In this document: positions 23,021-31,661 of the stretch, piece by piece
Numbering within the stretch: position 1 is the first letter of the stretch
Layout of the letters: every line of letters starts with the position of its first letter
Assembly: GCF_002847285.1 (NCBI RefSeq)
Contig: NZ_CP025407.1
Span: 3,752,501 to 3,816,500 of the forward strand
Length of the DNA: 64,000 bases
Source of the DNA: Streptomyces sp. CMB-StM0423
GTDB taxonomy: Bacteria; Actinomycetota; Actinomycetes; Streptomycetales; Streptomycetaceae
Direction of reading: 5' to 3'
Program-made: the position numbers and the translations under genes
Notes under the pieces: generated by a model
Told to the model about the DNA's origin: nothing
The model's database searches: none
Seen by the model: the letters and a program-made list of their open reading frames with translations, nothing else

Positions 23021-23974
23021 GTGGCAGGAGCATCCCGTTACCGGACCGACGAGCACGGTGAAGCCGGGGAGACCGGCGCGTCGGACGGGCCCGGCGCGGC
23101 CGGCGTCGCGACCGGGGACGGCGTCGGCGGCGAGGCCGAGCCGCGGAGCGCGGAGCGCGGGGTCGCGGTGCCCGACGCGCGGGTGACCCTGTCCACCGCG
23201 TCCGTCTACCCCGAGTCCACCGCCACCGCCTTCGAGACCGCCGCCCGCCTCGGGTACGACGGCGTGGAGGTCATGGTCTGGACGGATCCCGTCAGCCAGG
23301 ACATCGAGGCGCTGCGCCGCCTCTCCGACCACCACGGCGTGCCCGTCCTCGCCATCCACGCGCCGTGCCTGCTGATCACGCAGCGCGTCTGGTCGCGGGA
23401 CCCGTGGGAGAAGCTGCGGCGCGCGCAGTCGGCCGCCGAGCGGCTCGGCGCGGAGACCGTCGTGGTGCACCCGCCGTTCCGCTGGCAGCGTGGGTACGCG
23501 CGCGAGTTCGTCCGCGGCATCTGGCGCATGGCCGACGAGACGGCGGTGCAGTTCGCGGTGGAGAACATGTACCCGTGGCGGTACCGCGAGAAGGAGATGC
23601 TCGCGTACGCGCCCGACTGGGACGTCACGAACGAGGACTACCGGCACCACACCCTGGACCTCTCGCACACCGCCACCGCCCGCAACGACGCGCTGGAGAT
23701 GGCCGACCGCATGGGCGACCGGCTGTGCCACGTGCACCTGGCCGACGGCTCGGGGTCCGGCAAGGACGAGCACCTGGTGCCCGGGCGGGGCAACCAGCCG
23801 TGTGCCGAGATGCTGGAGCGGCTGGCGGCGCGCGGGTTCGGCGGGCAGGTCGTGGTGGAGATCAACACCCGGCGGGCGATGTCGGCGGCGGAGCGCGAGT
23901 CGGACCTCGCGGAGTCGCTGGCGTTCAGCCGGTTCAACCTCGCGGCGCCGGTCCCGCGCGGCGCGTCGTCGTGA
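23021..23974 (+). CDS. Sugar phosphate isomerase/epimerase (AP endonuclease 2-like TIM barrel)
   Basis: A 317-residue TIM-barrel protein. The first 45 residues are low complexity. The barrel begins at VTLSTASVYPESTATAFETAARLGYDGVEVMVW and includes the metal-ligand-like strands VVVHPPFRW, VENMYPWR, TLDLSHTA, CHVHLADG and VVEINTRR. His, Glu and Asp ligands expected for a divalent-metal isomerase are all present. The substrate is unknown. The GTG at 23021 is supported by TACCCT 6 nt upstream. An internal GTG near 23168 would remove the low-complexity leader. A 20-codon frame and a TetR gene follow by GTGA overlaps. Confidence 0.88.
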   Translation: MAGASRYRTDEHGEAGETGASDGPGAAGVATGDGVGGEAEPRSAERGVAVPDARVTLSTASVYPESTATAFETAARLGYDGVEVMVWTDPVSQDIEALRRLSDHHGVPVLAIHAPCLLITQRVWSRDPWEKLRRAQSAAERLGAETVVVHPPFRWQRGYAREFVRGIWRMADETAVQFAVENMYPWRYREKEMLAYAPDWDVTNEDYRHHTLDLSHTATARNDALEMADRMGDRLCHVHLADGSGSGKDEHLVPGRGNQPCAEMLERLAARGFGGQVVVEINTRRAMSAAERESDLAESLAFSRFNLAAPVPRGASS

Positions 23975-24033
23975 GGGGCTTCGTGGTGGCGCCCGGGACA
24001 TTCGTGCTGCCCGGGGAAGGTGCCGCCTCGTGA
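23971..24033 (+). CDS. Possible 20-residue bridging ORF
   Basis: A short frame starts with a GTG that overlaps the isomerase stop (GTGA, 23971-23974) and ends with a TGA that overlaps the TetR start (GTGA, 24030-24033). It encodes about 20 residues (VRGFVVAPGTFVLPGEGAAS). It may only keep ribosomes moving from one gene to the next. No independent evidence supports a peptide function. Confidence 0.3.
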   Translation: MRGFVVAPGTFVLPGEGAAS

Positions 24034-24692
24034 CGCCGGAGAACGCCGCCGACCCTCCGAAACGCGGCCGGGGCCGCCCCCGCCGGGGCGCCGCCGAGGA
24101 CGGGCCAGGCACCCGGGACCGGATACTGGCGCAGGCCCGTTCCGAGTTCGCCGCGCGCGGCTTCGAGAAGACGTCCATCCGCGGCATCGCCAAGTCCGCG
24201 GGCGTCGACCCGGCGCTGGTCCACCACTACTTCGGCACCAAGGAGCGGGTCTTCGAAGCGGCGCTGGAGATCACCTTCGCGCCCGCGATGGCGATACCGG
24301 ACATCGTCGTCGACGGCCCGGTGGAGGGTGCGGGCGAGCGCATGACCCGCTACTTCTTCCGCGTCTGGGAGAACCGGCTCTCGCGCGAGCCTTTACTCGC
24401 CGTCATCCGCTCCGCCGTCAGCAACGAGACCGCGGCCGCCATCTTCCGCAGCATCGTCACGCGCAACCTGCTGCGCCGCATCACCCCGTCGCTGCCGCAG
24501 CCCGACGCCGAGATGCGCGCGGAGCTGGCGGTGGCGCAGCTCGTCGGGACGGCGATGCTGCGCTACATCATCCGGCTCGAACCGATGGCCTCGGCGGAAC
24601 CCGAGGAGCTGATCCGCCGGCTCTCGCCGATCGTGCAGTACCACCTGATGGACGCGCCGCCCTCGCCGCCCGCACCGGCGCCGGGAAGCTGA
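24030..24692 (+). CDS. TetR-family regulator with a TTA codon
   Basis: A 220-residue regulator. A basic leader (KRGRGRPRRG) is followed by the HTH at about 28-75 (RDRILAQARSEFAARGFEKTSIRGIAKSAGVDPALVHHYFGTKERVFEAAL). The C-terminal helical domain resembles the TetR_C PsrA-like group. The GTG at 24030 has GGAAGG about 9 nt upstream and sits in a GTGA overlap. A TTA leucine codon occurs at 24393-24395 (codon 122), so translation should depend on the developmental bldA tRNA in Streptomyces. Its end is 5 bp from the convergent purC end. The target is unknown. Confidence 0.92.
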   Translation: MTPENAADPPKRGRGRPRRGAAEDGPGTRDRILAQARSEFAARGFEKTSIRGIAKSAGVDPALVHHYFGTKERVFEAALEITFAPAMAIPDIVVDGPVEGAGERMTRYFFRVWENRLSREPLLAVIRSAVSNETAAAIFRSIVTRNLLRRITPSLPQPDAEMRAELAVAQLVGTAMLRYIIRLEPMASAEPEELIRRLSPIVQYHLMDAPPSPPAPAPGS

Positions 24693-24697
24693 CGGGC

Positions 24698-25615
24698 TCA
24701 GCCGTCCCAGCGCTCCCCCGTCAGCCGCTCGTACGCCTCCACGTACTTCTCCCGCGTACGCTCCACCACCTCCGCGGGCAGCTCCGGCGGCGGCGCCTCG
24801 CCGTGCCGGTCCCAGCCGGACGCGCCGGACGTCAGCCAGTCGCGTACGTACTGCTTGTCGAAGGACGGCTGCGGCCGGCCCGGGCGCCAGCCGTCGATGG
24901 CCCAGTACCGCGAGGAGTCCGGCGTCAGCACCTCGTCGCCGAGGACCAGCTCGCCCTCGCCGATCGCGTCGCCGGTGTAGCCGAACTCGAACTTCGTGTC
25001 CGCCAGGATCAGCCCCCGCCCGCGCGCGAGGTCCCGCCCGCGCCCGTACACCTCCAGCGTCACCCGGCGCAGCTCCGCCGCGACCAGCGGGCCGACGCGG
25101 CGGACCACCTCGTCGTACGTGACGTTCTCGTCGTGCTCCCCCACCTCCGCCTTGGTCGCCGGGGTGAAGACGGGCGCGGGCAGCGCCGAGGCGTCGGTCA
25201 GGCCCGGCGGCAGCTCGACGCCGCAGACCGCACCGGAGGCCGCGTACTCCACGAGCCCCGAGCCCGCCAGATAGCCGCGGGCCACGCACTCCACCGGCAC
25301 CATCCGCAGCCGCCGGCACACCAGGGCGCGCCCCGCCCAGTCGGCGGGGGCGCCCTCGGGCGGCTCGGTGGAGAGCACGTGGTGCGGCACGATCCCGGCG
25401 ATCCGCTCGAACCACCACGTCGACAGCCGGGTCAGGATCCGGCCCTTGTCGGGGATCTCGGTGGGGAGCACCCAGTCGTACGCGGAGATCCGGTCGCTGG
25501 CGACCATCACCAGGCGGCCCTCGGCGTCCTCGTACAGGTCGCGGACCTTGCCGGTGTGCAGATGGACGAGGCCGGGGACTTCGACGGGCTGGGGCTTCTC
25601 CACGAAACCGGTCAC
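24698..25615 (-). CDS. purC: Phosphoribosylaminoimidazole-succinocarboxamide synthase
   Basis: A 305-residue enzyme that joins aspartate to CAIR using ATP in purine synthesis. Typical SAICAR synthetase segments are visible: HTGKVRDLYE (about 20-29), VASDRISAYDWVLPTEIPDKG (about 38-58), VECVARGYLAGSG (about 108-120), ILADTKFEFG (about 190) and LVLGDEVLTPDSSRYW (about 211). The GTG at 25615 has GGAGGA 5 nt upstream and is better than an ATG 30 bp earlier that lies within the inverted repeat. It is expressed alone, apart from the other pur genes here. Confidence 0.97.
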   Translation of the reverse strand: MTGFVEKPQPVEVPGLVHLHTGKVRDLYEDAEGRLVMVASDRISAYDWVLPTEIPDKGRILTRLSTWWFERIAGIVPHHVLSTEPPEGAPADWAGRALVCRRLRMVPVECVARGYLAGSGLVEYAASGAVCGVELPPGLTDASALPAPVFTPATKAEVGEHDENVTYDEVVRRVGPLVAAELRRVTLEVYGRGRDLARGRGLILADTKFEFGYTGDAIGEGELVLGDEVLTPDSSRYWAIDGWRPGRPQPSFDKQYVRDWLTSGASGWDRHGEAPPPELPAEVVERTREKYVEAYERLTGERWDG

Positions 25616-25633
25616 GGAATCCTCCGGGGTTTG

Positions 25634-25664
25634 CCGATGCGACAACCGAATTGTCTCGCATCGG
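25634..25664 (-). promoter_or_regulatory. Inverted repeat in the purC promoter/leader
   Basis: CCGATGCGA (25634-25642) and TCGCATCGG (25656-25664) are perfect 9-bp arms with a 13-nt spacer that includes another CAA/TTG pairing. On the minus strand the spacer holds a GACAAT-like -10. It starts about 19 bp upstream of the purC GTG. It is either an operator or a leader hairpin. Confidence 0.55.
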
Positions 25665-25691
25665 CGCGGCGGCTCCCCGGCCAGGCGGTAC

Positions 25692-26795
25692 TCAGCCCGC
25701 CGAGGGCGCCAGCGGCGCGAGCGCCGGGTAGTCGGTGTAGCCGCGGTGGTCGCCGCCGTAGTACGTCGCCTCGTCGGCCTCGTTGTACGGCCCCCCGGCC
25801 CGTGCCCGCGCGAGCAGGTCGGGGTTGGCCAGCCAGCGCGCGCCGAGGGCCACGATGTCCGCCGTGCCCGCGGCGAGCAGTTGCTCGGCGTCCTCGACCG
25901 GGTCGCCGCCGCCGTGGTGCATCGAGTTCAGCATCAGCGGGCCCGCCCAGCCGCGGCGTACCTGCTCGGTCACCCCGCGCAGCTCCGGAGTGGCCTCCAG
26001 GACGTGCAGATAGGCCAGCGGATACGGGGCCAGCGCCGCGACCAGCGCCGCGTACACCTCGGCCGCGTCGCTCTCGGTGACGCCGTTGGCGTTGTTGCCG
26101 GGCGAGATGCGCAGTGCGGTGCGGTCCGCACCGATCGCCTCGCCGACCGCCCGTACCGACTCGACCGCGAAGCGGATGCGGTTCTCCGCCGGGCCGCCGT
26201 AGGCGTCGGTGCGGCGGTTGGCGCCGTCGGCGAGGAACTGGTGGATGAGGTACCCGTTGGCGCCGTGCAGTTCCACGCCGTCGAAGCCCGCCTCGATCGC
26301 GTTGCGTGCGCCGGCCGCGAAGTCCCGGACGATCTCGCCGATGTCGTCCACGGTCAGCTCGCGCGGCACGGGGTGCGGCAGCAGCCCCTGGTCGTTGGTG
26401 AACAGCGACTCGCCGGACGCCACCGCCGACGGCGCTTCCGGAAGCTCGCCGTCCGGATAGAGGTAGGGGTGGCCGATGCGGCCGGCGTGCAGGAGCTGGA
26501 GGAAGATCCGGCCCCCGGCGGCGTGCACCCGGTCGGTCACCTTCCGCCAGGCGGCGACCTGGGCGGCGGTGTGGATGCCGGGCGTCTGGATGTAGCCCTG
26601 GCCGCGCACGCGGGGCTGGGTGCCCTCGGTGACGATCAGCGCGGCGCCGGCCCGCTGCTCGTAGTAGTCGGCCGTCAGCCCGGACACCACGCCGCCGTCC
26701 GCGGAGGCCCGGGAGCGGGTCATCGGGGCCATCGCCAGCCGGTGCGGGAGGTCGAGGCGGCCGATCCGTACGGGGGTGAAGATCTCGTTCGTCAT
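25692..26795 (-). CDS. Old Yellow Enzyme-type alkene reductase
   Basis: A 367-residue FMN enzyme (NADH:flavin oxidoreductase family) that reduces activated C=C bonds. It has the N-terminal LFTPVRIG-like start (IFTPVRIGRLDLPHRLAMAPMTRSRA, about 5-30), the substrate-binding His/Asn pair in GFDGVELHGANGYLIHQFL (about 168-186), and the NRRTDAYGGPAENRIRF segment. Length matches the NemA/XenB group. The ATG at 26795 follows TAGCGT by 7 nt. It is divergent from a LAL regulator that may control it. Confidence 0.95.
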   Translation of the reverse strand: MTNEIFTPVRIGRLDLPHRLAMAPMTRSRASADGGVVSGLTADYYEQRAGAALIVTEGTQPRVRGQGYIQTPGIHTAAQVAAWRKVTDRVHAAGGRIFLQLLHAGRIGHPYLYPDGELPEAPSAVASGESLFTNDQGLLPHPVPRELTVDDIGEIVRDFAAGARNAIEAGFDGVELHGANGYLIHQFLADGANRRTDAYGGPAENRIRFAVESVRAVGEAIGADRTALRISPGNNANGVTESDAAEVYAALVAALAPYPLAYLHVLEATPELRGVTEQVRRGWAGPLMLNSMHHGGGDPVEDAEQLLAAGTADIVALGARWLANPDLLARARAGGPYNEADEATYYGGDHRGYTDYPALAPLAPSAG

Positions 26796-26895
26796 GTCTT
26801 CGACGCTAGGTACGGGGGAATGCCCGCCGGATCCGTAGCGCTTCGGTACTCGGATACGTGACCCTGCCGCCGACCCGCCACGTAGGTGTGACTGG

Positions 26896-29604
26896 ATGAC
26901 TTTGTACGGGCGTCAGAAGGAACTGGCCGCGCTCGACGCGCTGCTCGGCGCCGCCGCGGACGGCCGCGGGCAGAGCCTCGTGCTGCGCGGCGAGGCCGGG
27001 ATCGGCAAGTCGTCGCTGCTCGCGTACGCCGAGGGCGAGGCGCGGCGGCGCGGCTTCACCGTGCTGCGTGCGGTGGGCTGGGAGGCCGAGCGGGGGCTCG
27101 CGTTCGCGGCGCTGCACCAGTTGCTGCGGCCGGTGCTCGACCGCGCCGGCACGCTGCCGCAGCCGCAGGCGGACGCGCTGGCCGCCGCGGTCGGCACCGG
27201 TGCGGCCGAGGGGCCCGACCGGTTCCTCGTCGGGCTCGCGGTGCTGTCGCTGCTCGCCGAGGTGGGCGACGGCGAACCGGTGCTGTGCCTGGTGGACGAC
27301 GCGCAGTGGATCGACGAACCGTCCGCGGACGCACTGCTGTTCGCCGCCCGCCGGCTGGGCGTGGAGCGCGTCGCGCTGCTCTTCGCCGCCCGCGACGACG
27401 CCGGCTTCCCCGCCGCCGGGCTGCCGCAGTCGGCGCTCTCCCGGCTCGGCCGCGACGACGCGCTGGCGCTGCTGGCGGGGCTCGACGTGCCCGCGGCGGT
27501 ACGGGACCGGGTGCTGCGCGAGTCCCTCGGGAACCCGCTCGCACTGCGCGAGTTCGGCGCCTCGGGACCGGCGGCCGCCGGCCGCCCGCAGGCCGCCGGG
27601 CAGCCGCTGCCGGCCGCCGACCGGGTACTGGCGGCGTACCGCGGCCGGGTGCTGGCACTGCCGGAGCGGACCCGGCTGATGCTCCTCATCGCCGCCGCCG
27701 ACTCCCGCAGCACTCTGCGGTACCTGGTCGCCGCAGCCGAGCGGCTGGAGGTGGAGCTCGCGGACCTGGCGGCGGCGGAGCAGCAGGGACTCGTCGCCGT
27801 GGTCGGGGGGTTCGTCGAGTTCCGGCACCCCCTGATCCGTACCGCCGCCTACACCTCCGCCCCGCACGCCCGCCGCGTCGCCGTGCACGAGGCGCTGGCC
27901 ACCACCTCCGGCGATCCGGACTGCCGCGCCCGGCACCTGGCGTCGGCCGCGACGGGGCCCGACGAGGAGGTCGCCGCCGAGTTGGCCGACTGTGCGAAGC
28001 GGGCGCTGGCCCGTGGCGGCCCGGCCGCGGCGGCGGACACGTACGCGGAGGCCGCCCGCCTCACCCCGGACGCGGCTCCGCGGGTGCGGCGGCTGACGGC
28101 GGCGGCGTGGGCGGCACAGCAGGCGGGGCACGCGGAGCAGGCGGCGGAGCTGGCGGAGGAGGCGTACAAGCAGACGGCGGACACGGACCGGCGCGCGGAG
28201 CTGGCGTACGTGCGCTCCTTCTGGCTCTTCGAGAAGGACGCCGCGCCGGAGGCCGGGGCGCTGCTGATCTCGCACGCCGCGGACTCGCGCGCGTACGGGC
28301 GGGAGATGCTGCGGGCGGCGGCGACGTACGCGTGGTTCGGTGGGGACGTCGCGGCGCTGCACCGGGCGGCGGACCTGCTGGAGGGGTACGGGGACGCGCC
28401 CGGCGCCGACGCCCGGCGCGCGGACCGCGCCGTGCGCGGGCTCGCGCACATGGCTGCGGACGACTTCGCGCGCGGGCTGCCGCCGGTCGCCGACCTGCTC
28501 GACGAGGCCGCCGTCGGCAGCGCGACCCGCCTCCAGGCGATCTCCTCCGCCTCGCTGCTCCCCGACGACGTCCAACTGCCCGTGATCACCGAGGAGATCG
28601 ACTTCGCCCGCGGCGACGGCATCATCGGCCGGCTGCCGTACCTGCTGCACGTGCTGGCCCGCCAGCAGCTCTACGCTGGCGACCACCGCGAGGCGGCGCG
28701 CACGGTGACCGAGGCCGCCGCGATCGCCCGCGACACCGGGCTGGCGATGCGCATCGGCCGGCTGCACAACCTGCTGGCGCGCATCCCGGCGATCGCGGGC
28801 GACGAGGAGCGCGTACGGACCCTCGTGACCCCCGGCATGAACGCGGGCGGCAACTACGGCGTCACCGCCCTCGCCCTCCTCGACCTGGGCCGCGGCCGCT
28901 ACGAGGACGTGCTGAAGCGGCTGGCGGAGGCCCGCGCGGGGGCGGCGCGGTACAGCGCGGCGCTGCTGTTCGCGACGGCGGACGAGGTGGAGGCGGCGGT
29001 CCGCCTGGGCGCCCGGGACCGGGCGCTGCCGCCGGCCCGCCGCTTCGCGGCGTGGGCGGCGGCGAGCGGGCAGCCGTGGGCGCGGGCGGTGGCGCTGCGC
29101 AACGAGGCGCTGCTGGTGGCCGCGGACGCGGGCGGGGCCGCGAAGGCGGAGGCCGCGTACGCGGAGGCCGTACGCCTGCACACGGAAGCCGTCGGCCGCC
29201 CCTTCGAACGGGCCCGCACGGAGCTGCTGTTCGGCGAGCACCTGCGCCGCGAGCGCCGCCGCACGGAGGCCCGTACCCACCTCCGCACCGCGCTCCGGCT
29301 CTTCGACGGCCTCGCCGCCGCCCCCTGGTCCGACCGCGTCCGCGCCGAACTCCGCGCGGCGGGCGAGGCCCAGGCCACGGCCCGCGCCACCGCTCAGGAC
29401 CCGGCGGACCGCCTGACCCCGCAGGAGCTCCAGGTCGTCCGGCTGGCGGCGGAGGGCACCAGCAGCCGCGAGATCGCCGCGCGGCTCTTCCTCTCCCCCC
29501 GCACGGTGGAGTACCACCTCTACAAGGCGTACCCGAAGCTCGGCGTCACCTCCCGCCGCGAACTCCCCGCCGCCCTGGCCCCGCCCGCCTCCCCGGAGCC
29601 GTAG
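26896..29604 (+). CDS. LAL-type LuxR-family transcriptional regulator
   Basis: A 902-residue large ATP-binding regulator. The N-terminal ATPase has Walker A GEAGIGKSS (about 31-39) and Walker B LCLVDDAQW (about 129-137). The middle is helical TPR-like, with Ala-rich repeats. The C-terminal LuxR HTH begins at LTPQELQVVRLAAEGTSSREIAARLFLSPRTVEYHL (about 838-873). Such proteins often control secondary metabolism or sugar use. The ATG at 26896 is adopted, with a TAGGTG box upstream being a weak leaderless signal. The stop abuts the convergent TetR stop with no gap. Confidence 0.95.
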   Translation: MTLYGRQKELAALDALLGAAADGRGQSLVLRGEAGIGKSSLLAYAEGEARRRGFTVLRAVGWEAERGLAFAALHQLLRPVLDRAGTLPQPQADALAAAVGTGAAEGPDRFLVGLAVLSLLAEVGDGEPVLCLVDDAQWIDEPSADALLFAARRLGVERVALLFAARDDAGFPAAGLPQSALSRLGRDDALALLAGLDVPAAVRDRVLRESLGNPLALREFGASGPAAAGRPQAAGQPLPAADRVLAAYRGRVLALPERTRLMLLIAAADSRSTLRYLVAAAERLEVELADLAAAEQQGLVAVVGGFVEFRHPLIRTAAYTSAPHARRVAVHEALATTSGDPDCRARHLASAATGPDEEVAAELADCAKRALARGGPAAAADTYAEAARLTPDAAPRVRRLTAAAWAAQQAGHAEQAAELAEEAYKQTADTDRRAELAYVRSFWLFEKDAAPEAGALLISHAADSRAYGREMLRAAATYAWFGGDVAALHRAADLLEGYGDAPGADARRADRAVRGLAHMAADDFARGLPPVADLLDEAAVGSATRLQAISSASLLPDDVQLPVITEEIDFARGDGIIGRLPYLLHVLARQQLYAGDHREAARTVTEAAAIARDTGLAMRIGRLHNLLARIPAIAGDEERVRTLVTPGMNAGGNYGVTALALLDLGRGRYEDVLKRLAEARAGAARYSAALLFATADEVEAAVRLGARDRALPPARRFAAWAAASGQPWARAVALRNEALLVAADAGGAAKAEAAYAEAVRLHTEAVGRPFERARTELLFGEHLRRERRRTEARTHLRTALRLFDGLAAAPWSDRVRAELRAAGEAQATARATAQDPADRLTPQELQVVRLAAEGTSSREIAARLFLSPRTVEYHLYKAYPKLGVTSRRELPAALAPPASPEP

Positions 29605-30198
29605 TCACGGCCGCAGGCCCGCGAAGAGCACGGTCAGGAGGCGCTCGGCCTGGGCGTCGTCGCGGGTGCGGGTGCGGAGCCAGGACGCGGCGCTGATAAG
29701 CGCGAAGACGTCGTCAGGGGTGATACCGGGGCGGATGGCCCCGGCGGCGTGGGCGCGGGCGGTGAGGGTGCTGCCGGCGGCGGAGAGGCGTGCGCAGGCG
29801 GCGTGGAGTTCGGAGCCCTTGTCCTCGTGGCTGCCGAGGAGTTCCTCCGCGAGCCCGCTGTAGCCGGCGCCGTGTTCGGCCACGGCGCGCATCCAGCGGG
29901 TGAGCTGGTCGAAGGCCGGCGGGGGCGGGGTGGCGGCCAGGAGGTCGTCGCCGAGGGCGAAGAGGGCGTCGTGGCGGTCGCGCAGCAGGGCGCTGAGCAG
30001 GGCGCGGCGGTTGGGGAAGTGGGCGTAGAGGGTGCCGATGGCGACGCCTGCGCTACGGGCGATCTTCTCCAGCGAGGCTTCCGTGCCCTGCTCCTGGAAC
30101 GCCTTGTCCGCTTCGGCGAGCAGCCGCAGGCGGTTGCGCTGGGCGTCGGCGCGTTGGCGGCGGGGGCGGGGCGGGTGCGCGCGGGCGGTGTCCGACAT
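29605..30198 (-). CDS. TetR-family regulator of the divergent NmrA-like gene
   Basis: A 197-residue repressor. A basic leader (PPRPRRQRADAQRNR) precedes the HTH (about 20-62: LLAEADKAFQEQGTEASLEKIARSAGVAIGTLYAHFPNRRALLSALL). The C-terminal domain belongs to the TetR_C group found next to NmrA-type oxidoreductases. The ATG at 30198 lies inside one arm of an inverted repeat shared with the divergent gene, so autorepression is likely. An ATG 48 bp upstream also exists in frame. Confidence 0.92.
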   Translation of the reverse strand: MSDTARAHPPRPRRQRADAQRNRLRLLAEADKAFQEQGTEASLEKIARSAGVAIGTLYAHFPNRRALLSALLRDRHDALFALGDDLLAATPPPPAFDQLTRWMRAVAEHGAGYSGLAEELLGSHEDKGSELHAACARLSAAGSTLTARAHAAGAIRPGITPDDVFALISAASWLRTRTRDDAQAERLLTVLFAGLRP

Positions 30199-30255
30199 AA
30201 CTTGAGGGGTCCTCGAATAAGCGTGGTAGATTTTTCTTGAGACCACCTCAGGTTA
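30198..30255. promoter_or_regulatory. Operator pair between TetR and NmrA-like genes
   Basis: TAACTTGAGG (30198-30207) and CCTCAGGTTA (30246-30255) are inverted copies with one mismatch, flanking an AT-rich promoter region (30211-30245) between the two start codons. Two TetR dimers or a loop could close both promoters. Confidence 0.55.
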
Positions 30256-30268
30256 CTTGGAGGAGCGG

Positions 30269-31102
30269 ATGATCCTCGTCATGGGCGCCACCGGCACCAT
30301 CGGCCGGCGCCTGATCCGGATGCTCGGCGAGACGGGCACCCCCTTCCGGGCGCTGGTGCGGGACGAGGCCAAGGGCCGCGCCCTGGGGTGCGACTTCGCC
30401 GTCGGCGACCTCGACCGCCCCGCCTCCCTCGCGCCCGCCCTCGACGGCGCCGACCGCCTCCTGCTGAACAGCGGCGGCGCGCTCCCGGTGGCCGGACGGC
30501 AGCCGATGGTGCGGCAGCAGACCGCGGCCGTCGACGCGGCGCGGGCCGCGGGGGTGTCGCGGATCGTGAAGGTGTCGGCCTGGCGGCCGACGCCGGAGGC
30601 GAAGCTGTCGGTGCGGGCGCACTGGGAGATCGAGCAGCACCTGAAGTCCTCCGGCGTCCCGTGGTCGCTGCTGCGGCCCACCGGCTACATGCAGAACTTC
30701 TTCACCGGCGAGGGCGGCTTCACCGCCGAGCGGGCGGTCTCGGGCCCGTACGGGCAGGGGCGGGTCGCGTACATCGACGCGTACGACATCGCCGCCTGCG
30801 CGGCCGTCCTGCTGACGGGACCGGACGGCGAGGGCCTGGCCTACGACCTCACCGGACCCGAGGCGCTGACGCACGAGGAGATCGCCGCGAAGCTGGGCGT
30901 CCCGTTCCACGACCAGTCACCCGCGGAGGCGGGCGCGGAGCTGCGCGCCCGGGGGCTGCCCGGCTGGTTCGTGGACGATCTCCTGTGGCTCTACGCGGAC
31001 ATGGCGTCGGGCGGCGTCTCCGAGGTGACGACGGCGGTACGGACCCTGACCGGCCGCGCGCCCCGCGGCTTCGACGAGTTCCTGGCCGCGCAATCCCTGT
31101 GA
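30269..31102 (+). CDS. NmrA-like NAD(P)-binding oxidoreductase
   Basis: A 277-residue atypical short-chain dehydrogenase. The N-terminal Rossmann motif is MGATGTIGRRLI (about 5-16). Further SDR-like segments are VGDLDRPASL, ARAAGVSRIVKVSA and the downstream LLRPTGYMQNFF region. Members of this group (NmrA/QOR2-like) bind NADP and may reduce quinones or act as redox sensors. ATG 30269 is chosen because GGAGGAG lies directly upstream. The track-like TTG at 30257 is inside that ribosome site. It is controlled by the divergent TetR. The stop abuts the convergent GNAT stop. Confidence 0.92.
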   Translation: MILVMGATGTIGRRLIRMLGETGTPFRALVRDEAKGRALGCDFAVGDLDRPASLAPALDGADRLLLNSGGALPVAGRQPMVRQQTAAVDAARAAGVSRIVKVSAWRPTPEAKLSVRAHWEIEQHLKSSGVPWSLLRPTGYMQNFFTGEGGFTAERAVSGPYGQGRVAYIDAYDIAACAAVLLTGPDGEGLAYDLTGPEALTHEEIAAKLGVPFHDQSPAEAGAELRARGLPGWFVDDLLWLYADMASGGVSEVTTAVRTLTGRAPRGFDEFLAAQSL

Positions 31103-31597
31103 CTACGTGAAGGAGTACTCCAGCTCGGGCAGCTCGAAGCCCTGCTCGAACACGCAGATCCGTTCGTCGGTACGGACGGCGCCGTGGCGCTCGTAGAAGG
31201 AGACCGCGCGCGTGTTGCCGCGCAGCACCTCCAGGTAGACGGTCCGCCCGGGGTGCGCGGCGGCGGCCCACGCGCGGGCGTGCCGCAGCAGCCGGCTCCC
31301 GATGCCGCCGCCGGTGCGGCCGGGCCTGGCGTGCAGGTTGTCCAGGAGGAGACGGCCGTCGGGGCGCGGGAGGAGATACGCGAACCCGAGCAGTTCGGCG
31401 CCGGCCACGGCCACGAACAGCCCCGCGCCGGGCGGCGGCCCGTCGAGCCGGCCGCGCCAGACGGCCAGCCGGTCGTCGTCCAGGGGGCCGCTCAGGAAGT
31501 CGCCGGGCATGATCCCCGCGTACGCGGTGCGCCAGCTCTCCGCGTGCAGCGCCGCGATCTGCTCGGCATCGCCCCGTACGCCCGTTCTGATCTCCAT
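31103..31597 (-). CDS. GNAT-family N-acetyltransferase
   Basis: A 164-residue acetyltransferase. It shows motif D/A elements: DAEQIAALHAESWRTAYAGIMP (about 10-31), LFVAVAGAELLGFAYLLP, the acetyl-CoA loop RPGRTGGGIGSRLLRHA (about 92-108, R-x-x-G-x-G/A) and LEVLRGNTRAVSFYERHG (about 124-141). The substrate is unknown. The ATG at 31597 is preferred to upstream starts because the fold begins there and GAGACT lies 7 nt before it. It is convergent with the NmrA-like gene with zero gap. Confidence 0.93.
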   Translation of the reverse strand: MEIRTGVRGDAEQIAALHAESWRTAYAGIMPGDFLSGPLDDDRLAVWRGRLDGPPPGAGLFVAVAGAELLGFAYLLPRPDGRLLLDNLHARPGRTGGGIGSRLLRHARAWAAAAHPGRTVYLEVLRGNTRAVSFYERHGAVRTDERICVFEQGFELPELEYSFT

Positions 31598-31661
31598 GGG
31601 GCCCAGTCTCGCGTACGAATTCCGCGCGGCGCCCCTCGGGGGGGGCGGCACAATCGGGGAC

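Noticed and set aside
26806..29517. Large antisense ORF opposite the LAL regulator
   Set aside because: It is repetitive Arg/Gly/Ala shadow sequence. The sense frame carries Walker motifs and a LuxR HTH.
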